Assembly: GCA_964036315.1 (NCBI GenBank)
Contig: OZ038508.1
Location: forward strand, 47,631,196 to 47,695,195
Length of the DNA stretch: 64,000 nucleotides
DNA from: Acanthosepion esculentum
Taxonomy: Eukaryota; Mollusca; Cephalopoda; Sepiida; Sepiidae
Reading direction: 5' to 3'
In this document: piece after piece, positions 10,122-20,934 of the stretch
How the letters are laid out: each line of letters opens with the position of its first letter
How positions within the stretch are numbered: position 1 is the first letter of the stretch
Notes under the pieces: model-generated
Told to the model about the DNA's origin: nothing
The model's database searches: none
Seen by the model: the letters and a program-made list of their open reading frames with translations, nothing else
Made by a program: the position numbers and the translations under genes

Positions 10122-10803
10122 TTCAACAATTAAAGAATAATCATTCCAATAATTTTTATGTTTTTAAGTGAAATAGGGAAGATAAATAATAAATTTAAAA
10201 AAAATAAATTCTGTGTCATATAAGCCATTGATAAGCTCGTAGACTGGAAGGTAATTAAAAAAGGTAATAAAATTATTTCTTCACATTCCTTCCATATATA
10301 CCAATTGCAAAACGTCTGCACGTAAATAAAATCGATTTTCTTTTAATATTCTGTCTCATGGAGTGTGTTGACGTTTTTATTTGTCGATTATAAAATCATA
10401 ACTTTTAATAACTCCTTTTCAAATGTGCCCACAGAGCAAAATAATGAATAAATAATTTTAAAATATTAAAAAGTATTTTTAATTTGATTGTACAAATGAA
10501 TGTAGATCATTATTTTTCCAAGTGATTTTCTTTCTTTGTCAACGTAAGAGTCGACGAAATATCTTAATTTAAAAAGTATATATAAACTTTGCAAATAAAA
10601 TATTTTAGTTTGATCGCAAATTATACTTTAGATTTTCTTATTCCAAACATGTTTTCTACATTTTCTAATAAAATTTCGAATAAAATAGTGACTGATTTCA
10701 TTTTTCAAAGGACTTCAATTTTTTAAAAATAAAAAGCCTAAATCATTTTAATCTCCAACTATTTTATTGAGATTTCATGAAGTTGAAAAGAGCTGAGTAT
10801 TCA
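10122..10803. other. Gene-free AT-rich stretch
   Basis: Plain AT-rich DNA with short runs of A and T. Nothing is recognised on either strand. Confidence 0.5.
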
Positions 10804-10824
10804 TCTCTATCTATAAAAGGCAGG

Positions 10825-10874
<50 letters not shown>

Positions 10875-11605
10875 CGAATGCACGGCCGCAATTATCGACG
10901 GATTTGCACCAAAATTTACATGCATATGCTCCAATTCACTGAAAAGGCCAAGACTGACTTTGCATTTCCCAACTACCATCGATAGTGCAAATAATCGATT
11001 TTTTCATGCTTTTACGGCAGTTTTCATGTAGTTTGCAGCCATTTTCTACTGCCCAGAGTGAGAGCCTATCGCTGGCTGCCACGAATAGGCAGGAAGATTC
11101 TATTGGCCAGCGTGAGAGCCAACAGCTGACTGACACGAATGTTAACTAGCATGCTACCATGCAAAAAAAAAAACGATAGCTGCATTCGTCACAAGTGGGA
11201 AAAATTTAAATCTGCATGGCACTTTACTCCAATTGGCTCATTCGATTGTTTAAACTCAACGTTAATTCTGATTCCGCAGAACTGGGTTAGGTGTGAAAAA
11301 GTATTTGTTGTTAACATTCTTTTTTCATTTGGTTTTTCCAGTTACGAGACCTTTTTTTAAAGTTGCTCGTTTTGTGTTCATTTTGTTCTTTTTTCGTAAC
11401 AGATTTAATGTTTAGTATAGAGCTTAGAAAAAAATTGCAGTGTGAGATAGGCAAGTAGTAAGGGATGTAGCAACACCAGTACGGCAAAGGGTACTCCTTT
11501 AAAGGCAAGGAAGGGCAAATATATTTTAAGTCAAGTGTTAGCGATTGCTGTATGAGTCGTACGATTTTTGAATCAAGCACAGGCAACGCCGGGCCATACT
11601 GCTAG
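10804..11605 (+). mobile_element. Non-autonomous Helitron
   Basis: The 5' end begins TCTCTATCTATAAAAGGCAG after an A (10803). The 3' end is GGCAACGCCGGGCCATACTG followed by CTAG before a T (11606). TC...CTAG inserted between A and T, with a GC-rich hairpin-prone 3' terminus and no terminal inverted repeats or target duplication, is the Helitron signature. The 802-bp body has a (GT)n array at 10826-10872 and no Rep/helicase coding, so it would depend on a relative for rolling-circle mobility. Confidence 0.75.
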
Positions 11606-11609
11606 TCGT

Positions 11610-12140
11610 TCATAATTTCGAGAAATGTTTCTCTATAAATACTGATTTAATTAATTGTTTTAAGCATTTCACCTCAAGCAAGACGGAAGTGCCATTAGCA
11701 CGCAAGAGGTTACGGCGAGTGAAAGTAAGAGTAAAGAAGGGTGTTTGAGGAAAGGATAAAGAGAAAGGGAGATAAGGCTCAAGGCATCGGAAAATGTCGA
11801 GTAACGTTATAATTAAATTTTTGAAGATTATAGTTAGCAGGGAAGCACGTAAGCGGAAGGGAGTTCCACTGTTGTGAAGTGCGAGAGAAGAAGATTTGGA
11901 GTAGAAGAGGCGGTTACATTTAACTCTTTCGACAGTGAAAGGTTTGGATCGAAAGGCTAATCTAGTAGCACGCTTATATTCATGCAGAGGGGGGAACCAG
12001 TGAATATAACCTGTCAGAGCATTCGCCATGAAAATATTTGTTGAAAAGACAGGTGGAAGCCAAATCATGTCAGTGAAGAATTGAATAGATGCCAGGTCAG
12101 GACCTAATTAATAAAAGAACATTTAAGAGAAGCGTACTTT
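11610..12140 (-). pseudogene. CR1/Jockey-like LINE, ORF2 C-terminal fragment A
   Basis: Read on the minus strand, this segment gives WLPPVFSTNIF, then RATRLAFRSKPFTVERVKCN, a SFFPRT-like segment, and FRLRASLLTIIFKNL. These match the conserved LINE ending in which LA.R..PF.VE.A.CN precedes FFPRT..LWN.LP. It is a 3' fragment, parallel to fragments at 12149, 44280 and 49600. No RT core is present. Confidence 0.65.
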
Positions 12141-12148
12141 TTTATCAA

Positions 12149-12720
12149 TTAATCAGTTTTTTCATCCATTTTACCCCCAAGCAAGTCGGAAAATGCCACT
12201 AGTACACAGTGGGTTAAAGAGAGTGAAAGTGTAAGCGAAAGAGAAGTCTGAGTATAGGGAGGAAGAAAGGACAAATGATGAACGTGATTCAAGATGACAG
12301 ATGATGGCGAAGGATGTGCATTTAAATTTTTGAAGATTTTAGTTATCAAAGAAGCAAGTAAACGGAGGCGGTTCCACAGGTTAGAAGTGCGAGAAAAGTA
12401 ACTGTTGGTGTAGAAGTGGTGGTTGCATTTAGCTATTTCAACATTAAACGGGTGGGACCTAGATGCCAATCTAACAGCACGCTGAAATTCAAGTAGTCGG
12501 GCACCAGGTTAAAAGCTTGTCAGAACAGTTGCCCTGAAAATATTTGTAGAACTGAGAGGGAGAAGCCATGTCACGTCAAAGAGATAGTGGCTGAAGTCGA
12601 GATGCGTGTTCAGGATCGATTACGCTGATCTATTGATTCAATAAAAGGGTTCCATTTCATGCCAGAGGAAAACGTGAGGCCAAGAAGCCGTAATGTTTGC
12701 TCTTCTGAAACTTATCAAAA
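12149..12720 (-). pseudogene. CR1/Jockey-like LINE, ORF2 C-terminal fragment B
   Basis: The minus strand gives ASRSHPFNVEIAKCNHHFYTNS, YFSRTSNLWNRLRLLAS and FKNLNAH, the same C-terminal block as fragment A, lying just upstream of it in tandem. The right part (12640-12720) corresponds to 44865-44930 of the more complete copy. Frames are broken. The hairpin-rich repeat starts about 90 bp beyond its right edge. Confidence 0.65.
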
Positions 12721-12810
12721 TCAAATAACGATCTGGTATTTGGTTGATATAAAACAGCAAGGTTATTGATTGATATAAAACATCAAGGTTATAGTTCGCC
12801 GATAAATACT

Positions 12811-13135
12811 TTTTACGGGGTCTACGGAGAATTTTTGCCCGAGCCTACGGGCTCGGATACCCCACTATAAAATTGGCCTTGTGCCATTTTCGGCTGCATG
12901 GGGTGGTTAGTGAATATATCACTATCCGGATTAGTGTGCTTGTCAAACTCTCTGCCACCGGGCAGAGAGGAACCCAGAGGAGGCTGTGCCGAAGGGCAGA
13001 GTCACATCTGTAGTGGTTTTTACGGGGTCTGCAGAGAATCTTTGACCGGTTCTACAGGATCGGATACCTCACAATAACCTTAGCCTTGTGCCACATCCCA
13101 CTGCGTGGGGCGGTAGGTGAATATTTCATTTTACG
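12811..13135 (+). repeat. Hairpin-rich ~206-bp tandem repeat, locus 1
   Basis: TTTTACGGGGTCT recurs at 12811 and 13017. Each unit continues with a possible stem (CCGAGCC/GGCTCGG at about 12839-12857; weaker in unit 2), then GATACC.CAC.ATAA, CCTTGTGCCA and a GTGGGGCGGT-like block before GTGAATAT. Between the units lies TCAAACTCTCTGCC with a perfect 9-bp hairpin (CTCTCTGCC/GGCAGAGAG) and GCCGAAGGGCAGAG. A diverged third unit is at 45405-45660. I know no named family with this sequence. Confidence 0.75.
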
Positions 13136-13700
13136 GATTATTATTCGGATCACTATTCGGTGGATACTATTCGAGCGAGTATTATCGAGCAAGTACTATT
13201 AGTGCGAGTGTTATTGGAAGGCGTCTGACACCAGTATTGTTCAACGGCGTTACTATAATTTGTCACAGAAGTTCAGATCGGAAGATCTGTACCTTTGAGA
13301 TGAATCCGGCATTGGCCGGTCACAGGTCCTGGATAACGGGGCCCTGAATGCTGTCATAGATGATGACAACTGCCAAACCTGTGGTGAGCTTGCCGAACTA
13401 TAGTAGTAACGGCGATTACAAAGTCTCTACTACAACGAGCATTACGAAAGTGACAACGAGTATTCGTTGATATTACATAAGTGGCAACGAGTGTTTGTTG
13501 ACAACACAAAAATGATTCTCCCTTCCTGTCATAAATTCCGCTGACAACTAGTGGCCTGTTGATAAAGCTGGAACGCCATCCCCTAATGTAGCTAACGTGT
13601 CAGGATGAATGTCCTTGTGCGATAAAAAGGTTTTTTTCTGCAGGTATTTTTTTTAACGTTATTATGCCAAAGTTTGACCATTTTGAAGAAATTTTGCTAC
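13136..13700. other. Gene-free stretch with degenerate short tandem motifs
   Basis: 13145-13215 holds a loose ~17-bp repeat around GAGCGAGTATTAT. 13420-13500 repeats CAACGAGTATT-like pieces. No reading frame looks like a protein. These may be outer parts of the neighbouring repeat. Confidence 0.45.
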
Positions 13701-13714
13701 CAGATATTTTAACC

Positions 13715-13885
13715 AACTGCCCATTTGTTGAGAAGATGGTTAATAAGACAGTAAGGATCATTGAATATAATGTCGATCTGACCTAACACATACACACATA
13801 CAAACATACACACACACAAACATACACACACAGTCACACAGACCCATACATACACGCGCGTATTTGTGTGTGTGTGTGTTTGTGT
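13715..13885 (-). repeat. Dispersed repeat with CA/GT array, copy 1
   Basis: The minus strand reads TGTTAGGTCAGATCGACATT, later CTTACTGTCTTATTAACCAT and CTTCTCAACAAATGGGCAGT. It matches 14968-15045 on the plus strand, and the CA array with CACGCGCGTAT lies on the same side in both. Confidence 0.85.
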
Positions 13886-14430
13886 GTATTTCCTTCCCTG
13901 GAAAGAAACAATACGTCTACTAATAAGAAAAGTAGAAATGAATGCTTGCAAGATTTCACGGCTCTAGCATCAACTCTTCATAGTCAGCCTATGATATTTT
14001 CAAAGGACCCCCGGATGCATAGAATGTTTAAAAAAGAGGACCATACATTTGAATGATAGATGCATGTTCTAATACATTGACAGAATTCATTATCCATCTT
14101 CTGCTAATATAACGTTGCAAAGGAACGTGTTTGTAACACATTTTCGACGTTAGACGTTAACGTTGCGCTCACGCTGTGGGAAGTCATATGCACCCTTTAT
14201 GTAACGATTCAAAGATGTTGTAGGGAAGTTATTTTCTTAGCTGGGTTATTACTAATCAATATATATATTAACATCACAAAACATTATTAAGATAAAAGGT
14301 TATAAAGATAGAATTAACATATTACATGTGTATGTCGTTATATTTAGCCTTGTTTCAAAAACCATAATGATTTTTTTCCCGGATTACGTATCTGAATATC
14401 AAGTGGACAAAGCGAGAGATACAGAGAGAG
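13886..14430. other. No recognisable gene
   Basis: Short chance ORFs only; nothing assigned. Confidence 0.45.
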
Positions 14431-14433
14431 GAA

Positions 14434-14471
<38 letters not shown>

Positions 14472-14510
14472 TGTAGGAAGAGAGATAATAAGCGAGTGAG
14501 AGTGAGAGAC
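14430..14510. repeat. (GT)n/(GA)n compound microsatellite
   Basis: A GAGAGAGGAAG lead-in, ten GT units, ten GA units, then imperfect GA-rich sequence. Confidence 0.95.
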
Positions 14511-14844
14511 TTCCAATTATTGCTGCCACTAAAAGAAGAGATTTGAAGCAAAAGAAATGTGGTTCTACAGAAAGATGCTGAGAATTCCATCGAGTAAATA
14601 TGTTAGCGTAAATGAAATTCAATAAACAATGGTAACAACCATAACATTTGTACTTAGCAGCAGGAAGAGACAGTTGAAGTTACTGAGTCACTGAGTCACA
14701 TGATGAGGAAAGAGGCTTTGGAAAATTGTATACTGACTTGAAGCAAGAGCGGTAATGGAAAGAAGCACAAATCCTACCGGGCGAGTTTAAGTGAATTGAT
14801 GGCGGAGCACGTTTTGGGAGAGATGGCTAAAGGACAAAAAAAAA

Positions 14845-14845
<1 letters not shown>
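14511..14845. other. No recognisable gene
   Basis: Purine-rich unique sequence with no recognisable coding or repeat family. Confidence 0.4.
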
Positions 14846-14905
<60 letters not shown>

Positions 14906-15045
14906 CGCGCGCGTATGTGTGTGTGTATGTATATGTATATATCTGTGTGTGCGTATGTGTGTGCTTGTTAGGTCAGATCGACATAAAATTCAGTGACCCT
15001 TACTCTCTTATTAACCATCTTCTCAACAAATGGACAGTTGATTAT
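14846..15045 (+). repeat. (CA)n/(GT)n array plus dispersed repeat, copy 2
   Basis: A long CA run, CACGCGCGCGTATG and a GT run are followed by TGTTAGGTCAGATCGACATA and the block also seen inverted at 13715-13790. Confidence 0.85.
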
Positions 15046-15373
15046 CTTGGCGTAATCAAGCTAAATGTCCTATTTACCAACCCCCCTGCATTTCCCATAT
15101 TATTAGTCATTAAGATTCATTTCTGCTTTCGGAATAAAATATTTGACTAATTAGTTCAATATTAGGCCGCAGTAGAGGAGTCAAGGCACTTAACATCGGT
15201 TAACTAATTACTATCAAAGTCGATTTCTGGTGCCTGCATTTCTAAGATACTTATTAAATGCCCGATCATATAATGTTACGTTTATTTTGTAAATATCAAG
15301 ATGATTTCCATGGCATGAGTTTTACGTCATTGGACAAACCATTCTATATACACATACATATCTATCTATCTAT

Positions 15374-15376
<3 letters not shown>

Positions 15377-15456
<80 letters not shown>
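15377..15456. repeat. (TA)n microsatellite
   Basis: Forty TA units after a short TATC run (15358-15374). Confidence 0.97.
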
Positions 15457-15459
<3 letters not shown>

Positions 15460-16246
15460 TGAAGAAATATAATTCCGGCGAAAATAACCGTTAGAATTTA
15501 TAAAATAAAAATAAATAAGCAAAAATAAGTAAAAATAATCAATCCAACTAAATATATAAAATAAAAAACATATTTAAAAAAAATGCCGCCCGCCTAAATA
15601 ACAGTTAGAAAAGACTGCAGCAATCAATTTAAAAATTGGAGGAAAAAATAGCTTTAATTACCTTACCAGACTAAAATAAACTATTAAATAAACGATCTAA
15701 AAAATCTCAAAACTTTTTACTACGTTAATAAATCACCGAAAACCGAAAAGAATAAATAAATAAATATATAAAATAAAAAAAAATTAAAAAAATTAAAATA
15801 AATTAACCCAAATAAACAAATAAATAAACAAACCACTCCCTCCAAAATAACCATCGGAATGGACTACCCACAATGCGCCACTGACAGGTATATATAAATT
15901 TTCGAGAAAAAACTCAACACACGTGGACTGAGGATTGCGTCTAGCATGAAACACCCTGTCGCCTCTGAGTGTTGATTTCAATGTTTCTTCAATGTTACAA
16001 TTTTTCTCGACTATTCTCGTTCGTGTGCATGTGTATTCGCACCAGCATAAAAAATTTCGCCCGGAAAAGTCCTAACGGACGAAATGCATCGCACGAAAAC
16101 TTTTTTTCCACTGTCATAAAATTTCCCCAATATTGTACTTGATATAACACCCTCGAGCGCTTTGCCTTGGAGCCGGTAAAATGGAGATCAACGTGTTTTA
16201 GTCGATTCAGCAGTTTTCAATCTGCTTGTCTAACTCGTTATCAAGA
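15457..16246. other. A-rich stretch with one half-copy of the TA-associated palindromic family
   Basis: 15480-15830 is A-rich with AAATAAATA-like repeats. At 15923-15984 lies GATTGCGTCTAGCATGAAAC and a later GCCTCTGAGTGTTGATTTC, a diverged plus-orientation half of the family seen at 25084, 33451 and 50901. This copy is the only one not bordered directly by TA repeats. I see no gene in 15985-16246. Confidence 0.7.
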
Positions 16247-16498
16247 AGTTATTTCGCAGTGGAGGCTTGTATTGTACTAAAATCGGTCCTAAATAAGTTC
16301 GACGTACCAAACGTTAGGAACTTGATATAATAGGTATTTCGCAGAGTAATCTTGTTGTGGTCGCTGACTACTTTCGTATTCGACTAACTGTCGACTACTG
16401 TCGTCCAACATCGACTGACCCTCGTTCCTCTTACTACTCCTACTTATATTAGGTGGGAGAGTCTAATAACTATAGAATAGGTGTGTTTCACCATAACA
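16247..16498 (-). repeat. 3' LTR of Gypsy copy 3
   Basis: It matches 20935-21170, with an extra TCCTCTTACTACTCC-type insertion near 16425-16445 that the other LTR lacks. Confidence 0.85.
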
Positions 16499-16680
16499 CC
16501 CGCCTCCTAAATCTTCACTCCGTAGGAGTAAAAAAAGTTTTCTTTATTTTTTATTTTTACAGGAAAAATGAAGAAAAACAACAAAAAAAACTTTTTTTAG
16601 CAACATCGTGGCTTATCTCCTACGTTTTGGATCCACTTTTAAATGATCAATTGCCTTTCTTTTTCTCCTGGATCGGCGTA

Positions 16681-17022
16681 CTAAATCGTTGCTGGCGTTG
16701 TTAGATCAAAGGTATCGAAAATCACCTCCATAGGCGTTTCTTCCGCGGGATCGCTGTCAACCACGTCTGAAGAGCGTCGTCTGATCTGGTTAATGTGCCG
16801 TCTGCACGTCAATTTTTCGCCTTTCACCAAGTAAATCATGTTGCCAATCCGCTTTTCTGTTTTTCCAATCTCCCAGAATGATTTATTCTGCTTATAGAAC
16901 TTAAAGTATACTTTTTCACCAGGATTGTATTTTTTTACTTGGATATTTTTTTCTCTACCTGGCTTTGTCTTTTTTGGTAGCAATTTGTCGAAGGCAGATC
17001 TTACGCGACGTGCAAACATCAC
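16681..17022 (-). pseudogene. pol: Integrase C-terminus, Gypsy copy 3
   Basis: The minus-strand frame gives MMFARRVRSAFDKLLP, then YNPGEKVYFKFY and SFWEIGKTEKRIGNMIYLVKG and ends near RRHINQIRRR. This is the chromatin-binding GPY/F-like module that closes Gypsy integrases, and it parallels 5055-5468. It continues from the integrase core at 17019-17432 after a one-frame change. A short acidic tail follows. Confidence 0.88.
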
Positions 17023-17432
17023 CTCGGCTGCGATTGTGAGGGTGGTGCTCTGTTATTTAGGGTAATTCTGTATACCTGTAGAAACTTCTGTAGGGATTCA
17101 TCTGCAGATATTTCCCTAGCTTTCTTTAGATCTCTTTTTAGGGTGACCACAAATTTTTCAGCTAACCCGTTCGATCTTGGGTAATATGGAGCTGTGGTAA
17201 CATGTTCGACGTTGTATTCATTGCTGAAATCTTTAAATTGTTTCGACGTAAATTGACTTCCGTTGTCCGTCACAATTGTGTCTACTACACCAAACCTTGC
17301 CAACGATTCCAGCAGGAAGTTTTTAGTACTTTGCGTCGTCGGTTTTCTTATCCTTTGTATCTCAGGCCATTTTGAGAAACTATCCACTATTATGATGTAA
17401 TGGTATCCATTCAGTGGACCTGCGAAATACAC
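17019..17432 (-). pseudogene. pol: Integrase catalytic core, Gypsy copy 3
   Basis: The minus-strand frame reads YFAGPLNGYHYIIIVDSFSK, VTDNGSQFTSKQFKDF and PRSNGLAEKFVVTLKRDLKK. These give the second Asp and the Glu of the DDE triad. At the first motif the usual HIDFAGP has become MCISQ/MYFAGP around a frame break, so the first Asp is missing from this ORF. Inactive. Confidence 0.9.
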
Positions 17433-17557
17433 ATGTAACCTAGACCATGGTAGGTCTGTTTTTGGCCAGGGATTACATTTTATTGTGGGTGCTTTGCAGC
17501 TAAATCACAGCCTTTACATTTTGCCACTGCGTTCTCAATATACCTGTCCATATTCGG

Positions 17558-18466
17558 TCAATATCCAAAATTTTGCATTAGGCTCTCCATCCTAGTGCTG
17601 CCCGGATGACCAGTATGAAAATCGTTTAGTATTTGCTTTTGCAGTGTGTATGGAATCACCACATGTTCTCTGTATGCAATACTGTATCGCAAAGCTAAAA
17701 AAACATTTGTTGTGTACTGGTCCCTCTCGGCTATTTTTTCTTTCATTTTCAAGATATACTTTTCCCTGGTCGCTTCTTCTTTTATTTTTTCTAAAGTTAC
17801 CGGAAGTTCCCGAGCTGCATTACACAAAGAAAATTTCAGCTCTTCTTCTGACTTCAGTGAAGCAATTACCGTGTCTTCTAATGGTTCGTTCATATTACGA
17901 ATTAACCTGGTCAGTCCATCAGCGTAGCCAAATTTATTCGATGGTATGTACTCCATGCTGAAGTTATAATTTAGCAGTATTATACCCCATCTCTGTAGTC
18001 GGTTGGCTGTATGCGTCGGCAAACCCTTTTTCAATCCAAAAATCGAAATTAGATGCTTATGATCAGTTTGTAGCTTAAAATGTCGACCGTGGACAAAACG
18101 GTGACATTTCGCTACTGCAAATATTATTCCTAGCGCCTCTTTCTCTATCTTAGAGAAATTCTTCTCAGCCGGAAGTAGTGCTCTAGAAGCATGAGCAATT
18201 GGTTTTAATTGACCATCTGTTATTTTGTGTAAGATGCATGCTCCTACTCCATACGCACTTGCGTCACAAGCTACTATGATCTCTAAATCCGTGTTGTAAT
18301 GAGTTAAAAATAATTCCGAGGTTAACACTTCCTTTATCTTTTTAAATGCTTTCTGGCATTCATTAGTCCATTTCCAGGGTTTTACTTTCTTCAGTAGTTC
18401 ATTTAATGGTGCCCGCAGATCATACATTTTAGGGATGTATATTTGGTAATAATTAGCTAATCCCAA
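17558..18466 (-). pseudogene. pol: RNase H and integrase zinc domain, Gypsy copy 3
   Basis: The minus-strand frame begins at the RT thumb (GLANYYQIYIPKMYDLRAPL), contains RNase H motifs ACDASAYGVGA, KIEKEALGIIFA and LQTDHKHLI, then a spacer and the start of the HHCC zinc domain (HTGHPGSTRMESLM). A stop follows FGY. The rest of the zinc domain (CKGCDLAAK) appears in continuing sequence near 17500. RNase H residues look intact. Confidence 0.9.
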
Positions 18467-19317
18467 AAAACGGTAATATCATTCGGAGCCGGCATGTCTT
18501 TTGTAGCTGCTGCTCGCTCTGGGTCTGACCTTCTACCATTCTTATCGATGATCTGCCCCAGATATTTTACTTTCTCCATAAAAAACTCGCATTTGCTTTC
18601 CTTGAGTTTAAATCCAAAATCCTGTATTCTTGAAACTACTGCATTTACATGTTCTACGTGTACTGCTATACTTGTACTTCTCATGGGGATGTCGTTCAGA
18701 TACGCTACGGCAAAATCTAGACCACCCAACATCGAATCCATTACTTGTTGGAAAATGGATGGCGCGACCTTAATCCCAACAGGTAGTCTATTAAATTTAT
18801 ACAGACCCCGGTGTGTGTTTATACACAAAAGTTTTGACGTTTCCTTTTCTACCGGTATTTGCAGATATGCATCGCTGAGGTCTATCTTCGAAAATATTGT
18901 GCCTCCATTAAGCTTCGCAAATATTTCTTCCGCTGTTGGTAGAGGATAATTATAGTCTTTGAGTGCCGCGTTTAAACCCGTCGAGAAATCAGCACAAACA
19001 CGGATTTCTTTAGACTTTTTTTCACGTATACCGTCGGTGTTGCCCATTCACTATACTCAACTTTTTTTAAGTACACCAGTTTTCTCTAATCTGTCCAATT
19101 CTTTATCTATATCTATCTTTTGAATACCGCCTGAGCGTTTTCTTTTAGATGCAATTTTGCGTCCATATTGGTACACGTTCCCAACCCCGGAGAAAAAACA
19201 GTAGGAAATATTTCCTAAAGTTTCTTTATTAATTTTTGGGCTTCGGTGTTTAAACTTTCTACCTTGTAACAGAAAGAATTTATAGGTGGATGCCATAATT
19301 GGAATTCTGTTATCCAA
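18457..19317 (-). pseudogene. pol: Reverse transcriptase, Gypsy copy 3
   Basis: Two minus-strand frames cover RT. 19317-19057 has DKELDRLEKTGVL, and 19047-18457 has VCADFSTGLNAALKDY, DLSDAYLQIPV and RLPVGIKVAPSIFQQ. The catalytic box reads YLNDI instead of YLDD, so one metal-binding Asp is lost. Further frame breaks occur near 19050 and 18460. It was the cDNA-synthesising enzyme of the element and is now dead. Confidence 0.9.
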
Positions 19318-19406
19318 TTTGTACCAAGTAAGTTCGTGGTATTTTCTATGACAAATAGTTTAGCTTTTTCGCATTTTATTTGTTTTAACGTGACGTTTGT
19401 AACAAC

Positions 19407-19846
19407 TTATCCAATAAATTGTATTTTTTCTCCCGTCATTGACCTCGCGATTTTCTTTGTCTTTATTAAAGTTGGTTTCCCCAACTTCTTCCACGTATGC
19501 AAATTTATGATCGATAGATCCAAACCAGTGTCAAGTTGCATTTTTATATTTTTATTACTTATTTCGACGTTAACAAATTTTCTGGTAATTCCATCTTTTA
19601 CCTCGATCGACTTTAATTTTCTTATTTTATTGTCTTTATTTTTTGACCTGCAATGCGTGCTTTTATGTCCCACTCTTTTACAGTTGAAACATTTTTTATT
19701 CCTAAAATCGCAATATCTGTACCAGTGTAGTTCACCGCAAGCAAAACATGGCTTCGGGAGTTTTTGTTTATTTTTCTCTGGTATTTCACTTTTCGCTTGA
19801 TAATCCGCAATTTTCGAATACTTTTTGGTAGACTGACTTTCTTCAT
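19407..19846 (-). pseudogene. gag-pol: Gag zinc knuckle and protease, Gypsy copy 3
   Basis: Near 19690-19740 the sequence holds the zinc-knuckle residues (CFACGELHWYRYC-like pieces in one frame, CFNCKRVGHKSTHC in another). The protease motif LDTGLDLSIIN follows near 19510-19545, with the canonical DTG rather than the DSG of copies 1 and 2. Two overlapping frames show at least one frameshift. Confidence 0.8.
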
Positions 19847-19894
19847 TGTAGCATATTTTCCTTACATGCGAAACGTCAGACTGTTCTATCTTTT

Positions 19895-20149
19895 TTAATC
19901 TTTCTTTACGCTAACATATCTTGTGCAGTTTTCTGCCAATTTCTGTACCGTAATACTTGGATCGCTTTCCAATTTTGCCAGTACTAATTTTCCCAACTCT
20001 GCGTCTCTTTCCGATACCAGCACTTGAACAAACACCAAGCAGTTAAAATTGTCTGCGCTTAACTGTGCCAGCTTGGATTCTTCACAGTGCTTATTCACAT
20101 TGGCTGCGTACGTTATATAGTCTTGTTCATCATCTTTCATCAGATTCAA
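19895..20149 (-). pseudogene. gag: Gag capsid-like segment, Gypsy copy 3
   Basis: The minus-strand frame reads MNLMKDDEQDYITYAANVNK, EESKLAQLSADNFNCLVFVQ and LAKLESDPSITVQKLAENC. It aligns by eye to the gag of copy 1 (DDQDYLTYASIVNRHC ... LTLQKLAEEC). Further gag remnants without an open frame fill 20150-20490. Confidence 0.85.
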
Positions 20150-20491
20150 ACATTTCCACCTCTTGTGGAACAGAGATGTCTTTTTACTAAATAATTAACT
20201 TAATATATTTACCGCCTCGGTAAATGTTAACTCGCTAGTTCTTTTCGGTAATATGTAGTTTACAAATTTGTTATGCTCAGCAGTTCCTAATTTCCTTAAA
20301 AGAAGCCTAACCTTCTTTCCTTCAGACCACGAGTGGCAGTCCGTATATTTTTTATAATACTCCGCAAAAGTTATTTCTTCATCTGAACTGTACGTGAATA
20401 TTTCAATTGAATTCCATATTGTATTCTCTGGGAAAGAATCATTTTGTAGATTTTTCTCTTTCCTCTTCTCAGTTATTTCCAGAATTTTGTT

Positions 20492-20659
20492 TTAAAACTC
20501 CCTATGCATCTGTTCCATTTTTTGTTGGAATTGCATTTGTCTATGGAAAGTTTCCTCCTGTAGCTGCATCTGAAATGTTGTTTGTTGCTCTAATATTTTC
20601 GTCTGTTGTTCCGACTGGAAGTTAAAGAATTCCCGGAATAGATTTTTGCATTCCTCCAT
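20492..20659 (-). pseudogene. gag: Gag N-terminus, Gypsy copy 3
   Basis: From an ATG at 20659 the frame reads MEECKNLFREFFNF then a Gln-rich coiled-coil stretch (QMQLQEETFHRQMQFQQKM), stopping at 20492. The Gln/Glu-rich character matches the gag N-terminus of the other copies. Confidence 0.75.
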
Positions 20660-20934
20660 CTTCACAAAAAGTTTACACAATGTCTAAATACTGTAGAGGC
20701 GGAGTCCTACGAATTTGCAATTCGTGACCTATTTGAGCAAACTGTATTATCGAGAAAAATATTTCTTTTCTCGAAATATTTTTTCGTCACTAAGTTGACG
20801 TCTCTTGCGACAAATTTTTGCAAGTTTTTTTTTATTAAGTGTGAATCCGAGACATTGTCACTGAAGTTATTGTGGCGAGAAAATTTTTTCTTCCTCCGTA
20901 TGAGTGCGAATCCTCGTAACCAAAGTTGTTGTGG
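20660..20934 (-). other. Leader and primer-binding region, Gypsy copy 3
   Basis: Just inside the 5' LTR the minus strand reads TGGTTACGAGGATTCGCA (about 20904-20921). This is complementary to a tRNA-like 3' end (TGCGAATCC...CCA), a good primer-binding candidate. A related segment (TGTGAATCCGAGACATTG... GAAGTTATTGTGG) lies ~60 bp further in, so this leader also looks partly duplicated. Confidence 0.6.
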
